Assembly: GCF_022760175.1 (NCBI RefSeq)
Contig: NZ_CP094326.1
Span: 2,344,804 to 2,408,803 of the forward strand
Reading direction: 5' to 3'
DNA length: 64,000 nucleotides
Origin: Zhouia spongiae
GTDB lineage: Bacteria; Bacteroidota; Bacteroidia; Flavobacteriales; Flavobacteriaceae
Every line of letters begins with the position of its first letter. Position 1 is the stretch's first letter. The notes beneath the pieces were generated by a model. That model was not told the origin of the DNA and ran no database searches. It saw only the letters and a program-made list of their open reading frames with translations. Below are positions 56,643 through 64,000 of this stretch, one piece after another. The position numbers and the translations under genes are program-made.

Positions 56643-57314
56643 TCAGATAATATAGGCGGTTAAGATTCCCATAATGATTACGAAAAGTTTACTGGCATTA
56701 AATTTGTGTCCTTCAGAACTTTCAAAAAGAATAGTGGTAGAAATGTGAAGAAAGATTCCGATGACTATTGCAGAAACTTCCACATAGAATGTTTTAAAAA
56801 GCGGTATAATATCGGCCAGCAAAGTACCTAATGGTGTCATCAGGGAAAATAATATTAAAAATGCAGCAACTTTGGGTTTTGAGATATTTGCTTCCAGAAA
56901 GAAAGTAGTCAGAATAATGGCAATAGGGAGTTTATGCACAATGATTCCATAAATCAGGCTATCGTGACTATGAATAGGGAACCCTTCTAAAATAGCATGT
57001 ATGCTTAAACTGATGAACAAAAGCCATGGAAAATGTAATTTTTCAGAATGGTGATGCATATGGCCGTGTTCTGCTCCTTTGGAGAAGAATTCTAAAAAAA
57101 TCTGGAGTAATATCCCCATCATTATACATATACCTGTCGTTCTGGCATTTCCGTGGTGATATACTTCCGGTAGTAAATGAAAGACAGTAAGTGAAAGTAA
57201 AAAAGCACCGCTGAATGCTAATAATAACTTAAGCGATAACTTTATTTGAGGTTTTAAAAGTATAACGATACCGAAACCGGCAATAACAGTAATAATAGGT
57301 AAAATGTAGTTCAT
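56643..57314 (-). CDS. ZIP-family metal transporter
   Basis: The ATG at 57314 gives 223 residues; a TTG at 57353 is in frame but unlikely. About eight membrane helices, LSLTVFHLLPEVYHHGNARTT (metal-site His) and the ZIP signature HAILEGFPIHSHDSLIYGII followed by VHKLPIAII identify it. It imports zinc or another divalent cation into the cytosol. Confidence 0.88.
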   Translation of the reverse strand: MNYILPIITVIAGFGIVILLKPQIKLSLKLLLAFSGAFLLSLTVFHLLPEVYHHGNARTTGICIMMGILLQIFLEFFSKGAEHGHMHHHSEKLHFPWLLFISLSIHAILEGFPIHSHDSLIYGIIVHKLPIAIILTTFFLEANISKPKVAAFLILFSLMTPLGTLLADIIPLFKTFYVEVSAIVIGIFLHISTTILFESSEGHKFNASKLFVIIMGILTAYII

Positions 57315-57412
57315 TATATCAACAGGCCTTAGATAATCATAATTATTCTTCAATAAATAGAAAGTAAAAACAAACTATTTTATGAGAAATAAAATAAGCA
57401 GCTAAATTAATG

Positions 57413-57420
57413 TATTTTTG
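57413..57420 (+). promoter_or_regulatory. -7 promoter element of the THUMP methyltransferase gene
   Basis: TATTTTTG is a full TAnnTTTG match, 21 bases before the ATG at 57441. Confidence 0.5.
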
Positions 57421-57440
57421 TCTTTTTATAGACGATATCA

Positions 57441-58598
57441 ATGGGTAATAATTACAAAATGGTAGCCAAAACTCTTTTTGGCTTTGAAGACCTGCTCGAA
57501 AGGGAACTTCTTAATCTGGGGGCAATCAATGTAAAGAAGGGGGTGAGGAGTGTTTATTTTGAAGGTGATAAAGGTTTTATGTATAAAGCTAACTTATGTT
57601 TAAGAACAGCCCTTAAAATACTAAAGCCCATAAAGTCTTTCAGGGTTTTCAACGAAAAAGATTTATATAAAAAAGTATATAATATGGATTGGGGAGCCTA
57701 TTTAACCCCACAAAATACTTTTGCGGTAAATGCTTCCGTAAATTCTGAAATATTTAAACATTCTCATTATATAGCCCTGAAAGTTAAAGATGCTGTCGTC
57801 GACGGGTTTAGAGAAAAGCAGGATATAAGACCCAGTATAGATCTTAAACATCCGGATCTTAGGATTAATATTCATATCCAGGATAAAGAATGTTCCGTTT
57901 CTTTAGATAGTTCCGGGGCATCTTTGCATCATAGGGGGTACAGGATGGCTACCAACTTAGCTCCTATTAGTGAAGTTTTAGCAGCAGGTATAATATTAAT
58001 GAGTGGCTGGGATGGTCAGTCAGATTTTTATGATCCGATGTGTGGAAGCGGAACTTTAGCTATCGAAGCAGCTATGATTGCGTGTAATATACCGGCAAAT
58101 ATAAACAGAAGGGAGTTCGGATTTGAAAAGTGGAAAGATTTTGATGCAGAGCTATTCGATAAAATAACCGAGAGCTGCCTTAATAAAACACGTGAGTTTT
58201 ACCATAAAATATATGCTTCAGATCAATCGGCTTCTACGTTATTAAAAGCTAAAAACAATGCTAAGAATGCGAATCTTAGTGAGTATATTACTTTCGACAG
58301 AAAAGACTTCTTTAATTCGGATAAGCCTACTGAAGAGAAACTGCATATAGTTTTTAATCCGCCATATGATGAGCGACTGGATATCGATATTACGACATTT
58401 TATAAAAGTATAGGAGACACCTTAAAGCAAAATTACTCTAATACTGATGCCTGGTTTATTACCGGAAATATAGAAGCCCTCAAGCACGTAGGTTTACGAC
58501 CATCAAAAAAGATAAAACTCTTTAATGGTAAACTGGAAAGTCGCCTTGTTAAATATGCGATCTATGAAGGCAGTAAAAAAGCGAAGTACAATAATTAA
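57441..58598 (+). CDS. THUMP-domain class I RNA methyltransferase (RlmL/RlmK-like N-domain type)
   Basis: The 385-residue protein has an N-terminal THUMP domain (about 50-160) and a Rossmann-type methyltransferase domain: FYDPMCGSGTLAIEAAMIAC (about 195-215) for SAM binding and the catalytic FNPPYDERLDID (about 304-315). It matches RlmL-type N2-guanine methyltransferases (YcbY N-terminal part), which modify G2445 in 23S rRNA. It lacks the RlmK half. It is 8 bases upstream of a small membrane-protein gene. Confidence 0.88.
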   Translation: MGNNYKMVAKTLFGFEDLLERELLNLGAINVKKGVRSVYFEGDKGFMYKANLCLRTALKILKPIKSFRVFNEKDLYKKVYNMDWGAYLTPQNTFAVNASVNSEIFKHSHYIALKVKDAVVDGFREKQDIRPSIDLKHPDLRINIHIQDKECSVSLDSSGASLHHRGYRMATNLAPISEVLAAGIILMSGWDGQSDFYDPMCGSGTLAIEAAMIACNIPANINRREFGFEKWKDFDAELFDKITESCLNKTREFYHKIYASDQSASTLLKAKNNAKNANLSEYITFDRKDFFNSDKPTEEKLHIVFNPPYDERLDIDITTFYKSIGDTLKQNYSNTDAWFITGNIEALKHVGLRPSKKIKLFNGKLESRLVKYAIYEGSKKAKYNN

Positions 58599-58606
58599 TA
58601 CACACT

Positions 58607-58840
58607 ATGAAACTAAAGAATAAAGCACTCGTATATAATTTTACCGGATTCTTGATTTTTTTCCTGATTATACGATTTTCACTTCATGCTTTAACGGAAT
58701 TAAATTACATAATCATAGCATTGGTTTCCGGGTTCGGAGCTATGTTCCTGGCACCTAAATTTGCCGTGGTAAAAAGCGGAACCGAAGAAAAAATAATGAT
58801 GAAATGGATATTTTTAAAAGGCGTTAAAGAAATAAAATAG
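58607..58840 (+). CDS. Small membrane protein of unknown function
   Basis: 77 residues with two hydrophobic segments (about 8-28 and 34-50) and a positively charged tail. It is 8 bases after the methyltransferase and co-transcribed. I do not recognise a family. Confidence 0.65.
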   Translation: MKLKNKALVYNFTGFLIFFLIIRFSLHALTELNYIIIALVSGFGAMFLAPKFAVVKSGTEEKIMMKWIFLKGVKEIK

Positions 58841-58849
58841 ACAATTCCT

Positions 58850-59587
58850 TTATTTCTTGTCTTCCTGATCTTTTTTCTTTTTAGCTTTTTTAAAAATTGG
58901 GATAAAATAAGTTAGGGTGTAGTTATAGCCAATACCAAAGTTACTGTCATCTGTTACTTTATTATATCCCGGGATATATAAGTTCGGAAAATGACTGGCT
59001 TCTGTATGATTTACCAGGTAGTTTAGCCGGACGCTTGCCCCTAAGTATATATTTTTAATTATTTCTGCTTTAATCCCCAATACAAACTCAACCCACTGAG
59101 CCGTAAGGCCATCGTATTTTCCAATAAGTTTATCTCCTGAAGTGTTTCCTTCGTTCCAGTACTGGTCAGAATTATAAATTCGATATTCCAGTAACTCCTG
59201 GCTGAAAGAACCTACTCCCACGCGTAAGCCGGCATGAATAAGATTCTGCATTCCGTACCAGTTTTCATAGGTGTTGTAATCGATACCTCCTTTGATGTAG
59301 GAACCTTTGGTATTGAACTTGTATAAATCTTCTTCGGAATATTTTTCTTCAGAGCCAATTTCTGCTGCAATATAAAATTTCCTGGAAATTCTGATGTCAC
59401 CTGCCAATTCCAGCCCTTTATAGTTTTCGTCAAGCATGGCACGTATCGGTTTGCTCAAATCCACACCAACGCGAATCCCATATTTATCTTTATGAACTAT
59501 TGAGTCTTTTTGGAGTGTTTGAGATTCCTGGGAGAATGCCAAAACACAACACAATAAAAAAGAAAGACTAATGAAATATTTGTACAT
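58850..59587 (-). CDS. DUF6048 family outer-membrane-type protein
   Basis: 245 residues with signal peptide ending AFSQ (about 19). The alternating pattern (KYGIRVGVDLSKPIRAML, RKFYIAAEIGSEE, GLRVGVGSFSQELL, LGASVRLNYLV) fits a small beta-barrel such as DUF6048. It overlaps the preceding DUF6452 gene by 20 bases, a pairing common in Flavobacteriia as I recall. Confidence 0.78.
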   Translation of the reverse strand: MYKYFISLSFLLCCVLAFSQESQTLQKDSIVHKDKYGIRVGVDLSKPIRAMLDENYKGLELAGDIRISRKFYIAAEIGSEEKYSEEDLYKFNTKGSYIKGGIDYNTYENWYGMQNLIHAGLRVGVGSFSQELLEYRIYNSDQYWNEGNTSGDKLIGKYDGLTAQWVEFVLGIKAEIIKNIYLGASVRLNYLVNHTEASHFPNLYIPGYNKVTDDSNFGIGYNYTLTYFIPIFKKAKKKKDQEDKK

Positions 59588-60074
59588 GTGCTTGATTTTG
59601 GTTTTCTACATCTGTTAAAATGATATTTAATTGAGATATCCAATTATCCGAATCACTATCCAGGGTAAACCCTAAATTGTTGTAATAAGAAACATATCCA
59701 CAACCTCTGGAAATAAAAACTTCTTCAGTTCCGTAGTTAAAGGTCAGGATGTCTGTATTTCCTGTTTCTGCTCCTGAATCATCAATCCCGGAATCAGTAA
59801 TAAAAGTAAATGAAGTATTATTCTCAAATGATTTTAGAGGAATAGCTACAGAATCTGTAGAGCTCAATGGCCATGCATTGGTTTCTTGCCCAACTCCAAT
59901 AATTCTTAGGTTATTTACTAGTTTGGTTTCCTGCGGATTGTCTTTATCATAGAAACGGATAATCAATTTAGGGGTTATAGCTGAATCCGGCGGACATATA
60001 TCATCTTTTTCACAACCGGATACTCCAAAAAAGAGCATAAGTATGGCAAAGACTGGAATGAAAGTTTTTTTCAT
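59568..60074 (-). CDS. DUF6452 family lipoprotein
   Basis: 168 residues, lipobox VSGC (Cys about 21), with CPPDSAITPKLIIRFYD and DVENQNQAHVQIFH-like end; matches DUF6452. First gene of the DUF6452-DUF6048 pair. A minus-strand -7 box TACTTTTG lies at 60106-60113. Confidence 0.78.
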   Translation of the reverse strand: MKKTFIPVFAILMLFFGVSGCEKDDICPPDSAITPKLIIRFYDKDNPQETKLVNNLRIIGVGQETNAWPLSSTDSVAIPLKSFENNTSFTFITDSGIDDSGAETGNTDILTFNYGTEEVFISRGCGYVSYYNNLGFTLDSDSDNWISQLNIILTDVENQNQAHVQIFH

Positions 60075-60105
60075 TTAAAAGGTTTTAGATTTGATGCCTT
60101 TTTTC

Positions 60106-60113
60106 CAAAAGTA
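60106..60113 (-). promoter_or_regulatory. -7 promoter element of the DUF6452-DUF6048 operon
   Basis: Minus-strand TACTTTTG fits TAnnTTTG, about 31 bases before the ATG. Confidence 0.5.
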
Positions 60114-60165
60114 CAACTTTTTTAATATGATCTCTTCATACAAAATACAGGCGTCCCTAATTAGA

Positions 60166-61605
60166 TTATCCTTTCAGGTTCTGCCTTTTTTCAAGCAATA
60201 CAACATTTTCGACATGATGTGTTTGTGGAAACATATCTACAGCCTGAACCCTGGTAACCTTATACATTTCATCCATAAGAGCCAGATCTCTGGCCTGCGT
60301 AGCACTGTTACAACTTACATAGACCACCTTTTCAGGAGCTATATTTAATATTTGCTGTACAACATCTTTGTGCATACCATCCCTTGGGGGATCAGTTATG
60401 ATTACATCCGGGGTACCGTGCGAATCAATGAAATCGCTGTTAAAAACGGTTTTCATATCTCCCACAAAAAAGTCAACGTTTTCTATGCCGTTTAATTGTG
60501 CATTTGCTTTGGCATCTTCGATAGCTTCTGGTACTGCCTCAACACCAATTACTTTTTTAGCTTCTCTGGCAACAAATTGAGCAATGGTTCCGGTTCCTGT
60601 ATACAGGTCATAAACAAGCTCATTCCCTGAAAGGTCGGCGAAATCTCTTGCTACTTTATAAAGTTCATAAGCCTGATCAGAATTGGTTTGATAAAATGAT
60701 TTGGCATTGATTTTAAATTTCAAACCTTCCATTTCTTCAAAAATATGATCTCGTCCGTGGTAGCAAACCACTTCCTGATCGTAAATGGTGTCGTTTGCTT
60801 TTTGATTAACAACGTATTGAAGAGAAGTAATTGCAGGAAATTCGTTTATCAGGAAGTCCAAAAGCATTTCTCTTTGCTCTTTATCGTCTTCATAAAACTG
60901 AATTACAATCATAATTTCACCTGTAGAGACAATGCGTAGCATTAACGATCTTAATAAGCCGGAATGTTCTCTAGGGTTAAAAAAAGTGAATCCGTTTTTG
61001 TTGGCAAAATGTTTTACCGCGAGTCTGATAGCATTAGAAGGGGCTGCTTGCAGATGACATTTTTTTATATCTAAAATTTTGTCCCATGCCCCGGGTATAT
61101 GGAACCCTAATGCGTTGCGGCTATCAATGTCTTCACCACTTTCAATTTCCTTTCTGGTTAACCAACGTGCATTGCTAAAAGCAAATTCCATTTTATTTCT
61201 GTAAAAATATTGTTTTTCAGAACCCAGTATCGGAGTAACTTCAGGCAATTCAATATGCCCCAAACGCCTTAGATTGTTTTCAACTTCTTTTTGTTTGAAA
61301 TATAATTGGGATTCATACCCCATGTGTTGCCATTTACATCCTCCGCATACACCAAAGTGTTCACATACAGGTTCGACCCTTCTATCAGAAAAAGAATGGA
61401 ATTTAATAGCTTCTCCTTCCAAAAAACCACGACGTTTCTTAAAAATATTTACATCAACTACATCACCAGGCACAGCATTTTTAAAATAAATAACGCGACA
61501 AATAACGCGACCTTCTTCAGTGCGAGCAACGGCTTTACCTTTAGCCCCGGCATCAATAACCTCTATGTGCTCAAAAACAACGTTTTTGTTTTTCTTTTTA
61601 CCCAT
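60166..61605 (-). CDS. rlmD: 23S rRNA (uracil-1939-C5)-methyltransferase RlmD
   Basis: The 479-residue protein has an N-terminal TRAM domain, the iron-sulfur cysteine cluster CEHFGVCGGCKWQHMG (C-x5-C-x2-C, about 80-95) plus a later KKCHLQ cysteine, and a Rossmann domain with YDLYTGTGTIAQF, ITDPPRDGMH and catalytic Cys in YVSCNSATQ. These are RlmD/RumA signatures. It starts almost at the predicted transcript start (see the box at 61610). Confidence 0.95.
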   Translation of the reverse strand: MGKKKNKNVVFEHIEVIDAGAKGKAVARTEEGRVICRVIYFKNAVPGDVVDVNIFKKRRGFLEGEAIKFHSFSDRRVEPVCEHFGVCGGCKWQHMGYESQLYFKQKEVENNLRRLGHIELPEVTPILGSEKQYFYRNKMEFAFSNARWLTRKEIESGEDIDSRNALGFHIPGAWDKILDIKKCHLQAAPSNAIRLAVKHFANKNGFTFFNPREHSGLLRSLMLRIVSTGEIMIVIQFYEDDKEQREMLLDFLINEFPAITSLQYVVNQKANDTIYDQEVVCYHGRDHIFEEMEGLKFKINAKSFYQTNSDQAYELYKVARDFADLSGNELVYDLYTGTGTIAQFVAREAKKVIGVEAVPEAIEDAKANAQLNGIENVDFFVGDMKTVFNSDFIDSHGTPDVIITDPPRDGMHKDVVQQILNIAPEKVVYVSCNSATQARDLALMDEMYKVTRVQAVDMFPQTHHVENVVLLEKRQNLKG

Positions 61606-61609
61606 GCCG

Positions 61610-61617
61610 CAAAAATA
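61610..61617 (-). promoter_or_regulatory. -7 promoter element of rlmD
   Basis: Minus-strand TATTTTTG fits TAnnTTTG; only four bases (CGGC) separate it from the ATG, implying a leaderless message. Confidence 0.55.
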
Positions 61618-61685
61618 GCAAAGTTTCTATGAAATTTTGAATTACTTCATATAGCTTTTCGTCCATAGAAAGCTGTATTAATTTA

Positions 61686-61693
61686 TATCTTTG
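61686..61693 (+). promoter_or_regulatory. -7 promoter element of the WYL regulator gene
   Basis: TATCTTTG fits TAnnTTTG, seven bases before the ATG at 61701; again almost no leader. Confidence 0.55.
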
Positions 61694-61700
61694 GTAGTTT

Positions 61701-62654
61701 ATGAACAGATTTGACAGAATTACGGCTATTCTTATCCAGCTTCAATCAAAAAAAGTGGTTAAGGCTCAAGACCTCTCAGATAGATTTGAGGTAAGTTTAC
61801 GAACTATATACAGGGATATACGAACTCTGGAAGAAGCCGGGGTACCGCTTTACGGCGAGGCAGGTATCGGCTATTCGCTTGTAGACGGTTATCGTTTGCC
61901 TCCGGTGATGTTTACTAAAGAAGAAGCCACGGCTTTTGTAGCTGCAGAAAAATTGATGGAGAAATTTTCTGACGAGACCATAAAGAACCATTTTCAATCT
62001 TCGATGTTTAAGGTAAAAGCAGTATTGAGAGGTAGTGAAAAGGATCTCGTTCAAAATTTGGAAAACCACATTTTGGTCAAGCGGCAAAACGAGCAAAAAT
62101 TATTAGTTAATAATGCATTAGAATTATTGTTTAAGGCAATTACGGAAGCCAGATCACTGAAAGTTTCTTATGCAGGATTTGGCAAAAATAAATTTATTGA
62201 ACGGTTTATAGAGCCGGTAGGTGTATATTATGAACATACCCATTGGTACACGATAGCCTATTGCCAGTTAAGAAAGGATTACAGAAACTTTAGGATAGAC
62301 AGGATAAAGGAGATAGAAATAACCAGCCAGCCACGTACTTCAAAACAGATTACCCTAAAGGAATATCAAGAGCTTTACTCGCAGCAGACGAAGCATAAGA
62401 ATATTCAGAAAGTGGTTATCAATGTAGAAAAAAAGGCAGTACCTTATATCCGGGAGCATAGATGTTTTTACGGGTTTACCGAAGAAAAGGATCATGGAAA
62501 TTTCGTGCAAATGACATTCCTTACCCCCTGGGTAAAAGAAGGTTTTTCAAGATGGTATCTGATGTTTGCCGATCATGCTGAGATTTTAGAGCCTGAATCA
62601 TTAAAGAAAGAAGTTAAGGGAACCATAAACAAAATTTTAGAAAAGTTAGGATAG
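61701..62654 (+). CDS. HTH-WYL transcriptional regulator (YafY type)
   Basis: The 317-residue protein has an N-terminal DeoR-like helix-turn-helix (about 5-60: RITAILIQLQSKKVVKAQDL then SLRTIYRDIRTLEEAGVPLY), and a C-terminal WYL domain (about 145-300) with HWYTIAYCQLRKDYRNFRID. WYL proteins bind nucleic-acid-type ligands and regulate transcription. Its target is unknown. Confidence 0.9.
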   Translation: MNRFDRITAILIQLQSKKVVKAQDLSDRFEVSLRTIYRDIRTLEEAGVPLYGEAGIGYSLVDGYRLPPVMFTKEEATAFVAAEKLMEKFSDETIKNHFQSSMFKVKAVLRGSEKDLVQNLENHILVKRQNEQKLLVNNALELLFKAITEARSLKVSYAGFGKNKFIERFIEPVGVYYEHTHWYTIAYCQLRKDYRNFRIDRIKEIEITSQPRTSKQITLKEYQELYSQQTKHKNIQKVVINVEKKAVPYIREHRCFYGFTEEKDHGNFVQMTFLTPWVKEGFSRWYLMFADHAEILEPESLKKEVKGTINKILEKLG

Positions 62655-62792
62655 TTATTGTTTAACACGCTAAAGGTAACTTAAAATTGAATTAAAGGAT
62701 ATGGTGTTTCGGATTAGATTTACTAATTTGCACCCACTACAAAGGATGATTTCTCTCCGGAAGAAGGAATTGCTAAAGTATCACATTAAAAA

Positions 62793-64000
62793 ATGAATCA
62801 AGTAATGGCAGTAATGGAAAAATTAACCTCTCAAGATGCAATTGCTTTAGAAAATCAGTACGGAGCTCATAATTATCACCCATTACCGGTTGTATTAAGC
62901 CGGGGAGAAGGTGTTTTTATGTGGGATGTCGAAGGAAAAAAATATTACGACTTTTTATCTGCATATTCTGCGGTAAACCAAGGGCATTGTAACCCGAGGA
63001 TTGTCGGAGCGATGGTGAAACAGGCTCAAAAATTAACCCTTACTTCAAGAGCTTTTCATAATGACGTGTTGGGAAAATTTGAAAAATATGCTTCTGAATA
63101 CTTCGGATTTGATAAGTTGTTACCGATGAATACAGGGGCAGAAGGTGTAGAGACCGCAATTAAGATTTGTAGAAAATGGGCTTACGAAAAGAAAGGAATT
63201 CCCGAACATGAAGCGAAAATTGTCGTATGTGAAAATAATTTTCACGGAAGAACGACCACAATTATATCTTTTTCTAACGATGAGGATGCCCGCAAAAACT
63301 TTGGACCATACACTCCTGGATTTGTTAAAATACCATATAATGATATTGAAGCGTTAAAAGCCGCATTGGAAAATGAAGATAATATAGCCGGATTCCTGGT
63401 AGAACCTATTCAGGGCGAAGCCGGTGTTAATGTTCCTTCAGAAGGATACTTGACCAGGGCCAAGGAGTTATGTTCAGAAAATGAAGTGTTATTCATAGCC
63501 GACGAGATCCAGACAGGGATAGCCCGTACAGGAAAATTATTGGCAGTAGACCATGAGAATGTGAAACCGGACATGCTCATACTCGGAAAAGCTTTAAGTG
63601 GTGGCGTGTATCCTGTAAGTGCAGTCTTGGCCAATGACGAGATAATGGACGTTATTAAGCCTGGTCAGCATGGAAGTACCTTTGGGGGTAATCCTGTGGC
63701 AGCAGCCGTAGCCATGGAGGCACTTGAGGTCGTTAAAGATGAAAAGTTAGCTGAAAAAGCAGAAAGTTTAGGGAAGCTTTTCAGAGAAGAATTGAACAAG
63801 TATATAGCAGACAGCAATATTGTAAAACTTGTTAGAGGAAAGGGGCTTTTAAATGCGATTATTATTAATGATACACCTGAGAGTTCTACAGCCTGGGATA
63901 TCTGTGTGGCTCTAAAAGAGAATGGATTGCTGGCAAAACCTACCCATGGTAATATCATTAGGTTCGCTCCCCCCTTGGTAATGACTAAAGAAGAACTTCT
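62793..64000 (+). CDS. rocD: Ornithine aminotransferase, 3' truncated
   Basis: The gene runs off the window end after 402 codons. It starts [20 protein letters not shown], then [21 protein letters not shown]. The PLP-enzyme signatures include [50 protein letters not shown] and the PLP-lysine region [16 protein letters not shown]. It converts ornithine and 2-oxoglutarate to glutamate semialdehyde and glutamate. The in-frame ATGs a few codons on leave the exact start open. Confidence 0.93.
   Translation, partial: MNQVMAVMEKLTSQDAIALENQYGAHNYHPLPVVLSRGEGVFMWDVEGKKYYDFLSAYSAVNQGHCNPRIVGAMVKQAQKLTLTSRAFHNDVLGKFEKYASEYFGFDKLLPMNTGAEGVETAIKICRKWAYEKKGIPEHEAKIVVCENNFHGRTTTIISFSNDEDARKNFGPYTPGFVKIPYNDIEALKAALENEDNIAGFLVEPIQGEAGVNVPSEGYLTRAKELCSENEVLFIADEIQTGIARTGKLLAVDHENVKPDMLILGKALSGGVYPVSAVLANDEIMDVIKPGQHGSTFGGNPVAAAVAMEALEVVKDEKLAEKAESLGKLFREELNKYIADSNIVKLVRGKGLLNAIIINDTPESSTAWDICVALKENGLLAKPTHGNIIRFAPPLVMTKEEL

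Overview
The window comes from a marine-type Flavobacteriaceae (Bacteroidota) chromosome. The evidence is two SusC/SusD pairs, DUF4959/DUF5000 and DUF4998 surface lipoproteins, low GC, almost no Shine-Dalgarno sequences, TAnnTTTG/TTTG promoters, and DUF4268, DUF6048 and DUF6452 proteins.

Positions 1-40812 are one large polysaccharide utilisation locus for a sulfated, uronic-acid-containing glycan. A leftward operon (kduI, kduD, a DUF4861 lipoprotein) faces a GH88 unsaturated glucuronyl hydrolase and a LacI-family regulator. Next come SusC/SusD pair 1, a GH2 enzyme, S1 sulfatases, a GH29 fucosidase, a five-bladed propeller glycosidase-like lipoprotein and a Tat-exported metallophosphoesterase. 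SusC/SusD pair 2 follows with two glycan-binding-type lipoproteins, a fourth sulfatase and a lone DsbD N-terminal-like domain. The last operon encodes a heparinase-II/III-type lyase, KDG kinase, KDPG aldolase, a TRAP transporter (P, Q, M) and a DUF2264 protein. Together they can desulfate and trim the glycan, release 4,5-unsaturated uronate (lyase plus GH88), and convert it through KduI, KduD, KdgK and Eda to pyruvate and glyceraldehyde-3-phosphate. The locus appears to be a LacI regulon: the palindrome TACAATCGATTGTA or a close variant precedes kduI/GH88, both susC genes and the lyase operon, usually sharing its last TA with the -7 promoter box.

Positions 40818-46465 are housekeeping genes: MarR regulator, YjbQ, HAD phosphatase, the thrS-infC-rpmI-rplT cluster (infC with a non-ATG start) and a GNAT protein. 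Positions 46940-52666 hold a complete rrn operon (three tandem promoters, 16S, tRNA-Ile, tRNA-Ala, 23S, 5S, terminator). An ISL3/ISAon1-like insertion sequence (about 52721-54137) sits directly behind it. The rest is ordinary chromosome: serine hydrolase, hemolysin III-like protein, DUF4268, ZIP transporter, two rRNA methyltransferases, DUF6048/DUF6452, a WYL regulator and rocD, which runs off the right edge.

All identifications are by reading the sequence; no database search was run. The exact glycan is not determined. Uronate, sulfate, fucose-type and beta-linked galactose- or glucuronate-type residues are inferred from the enzyme set.
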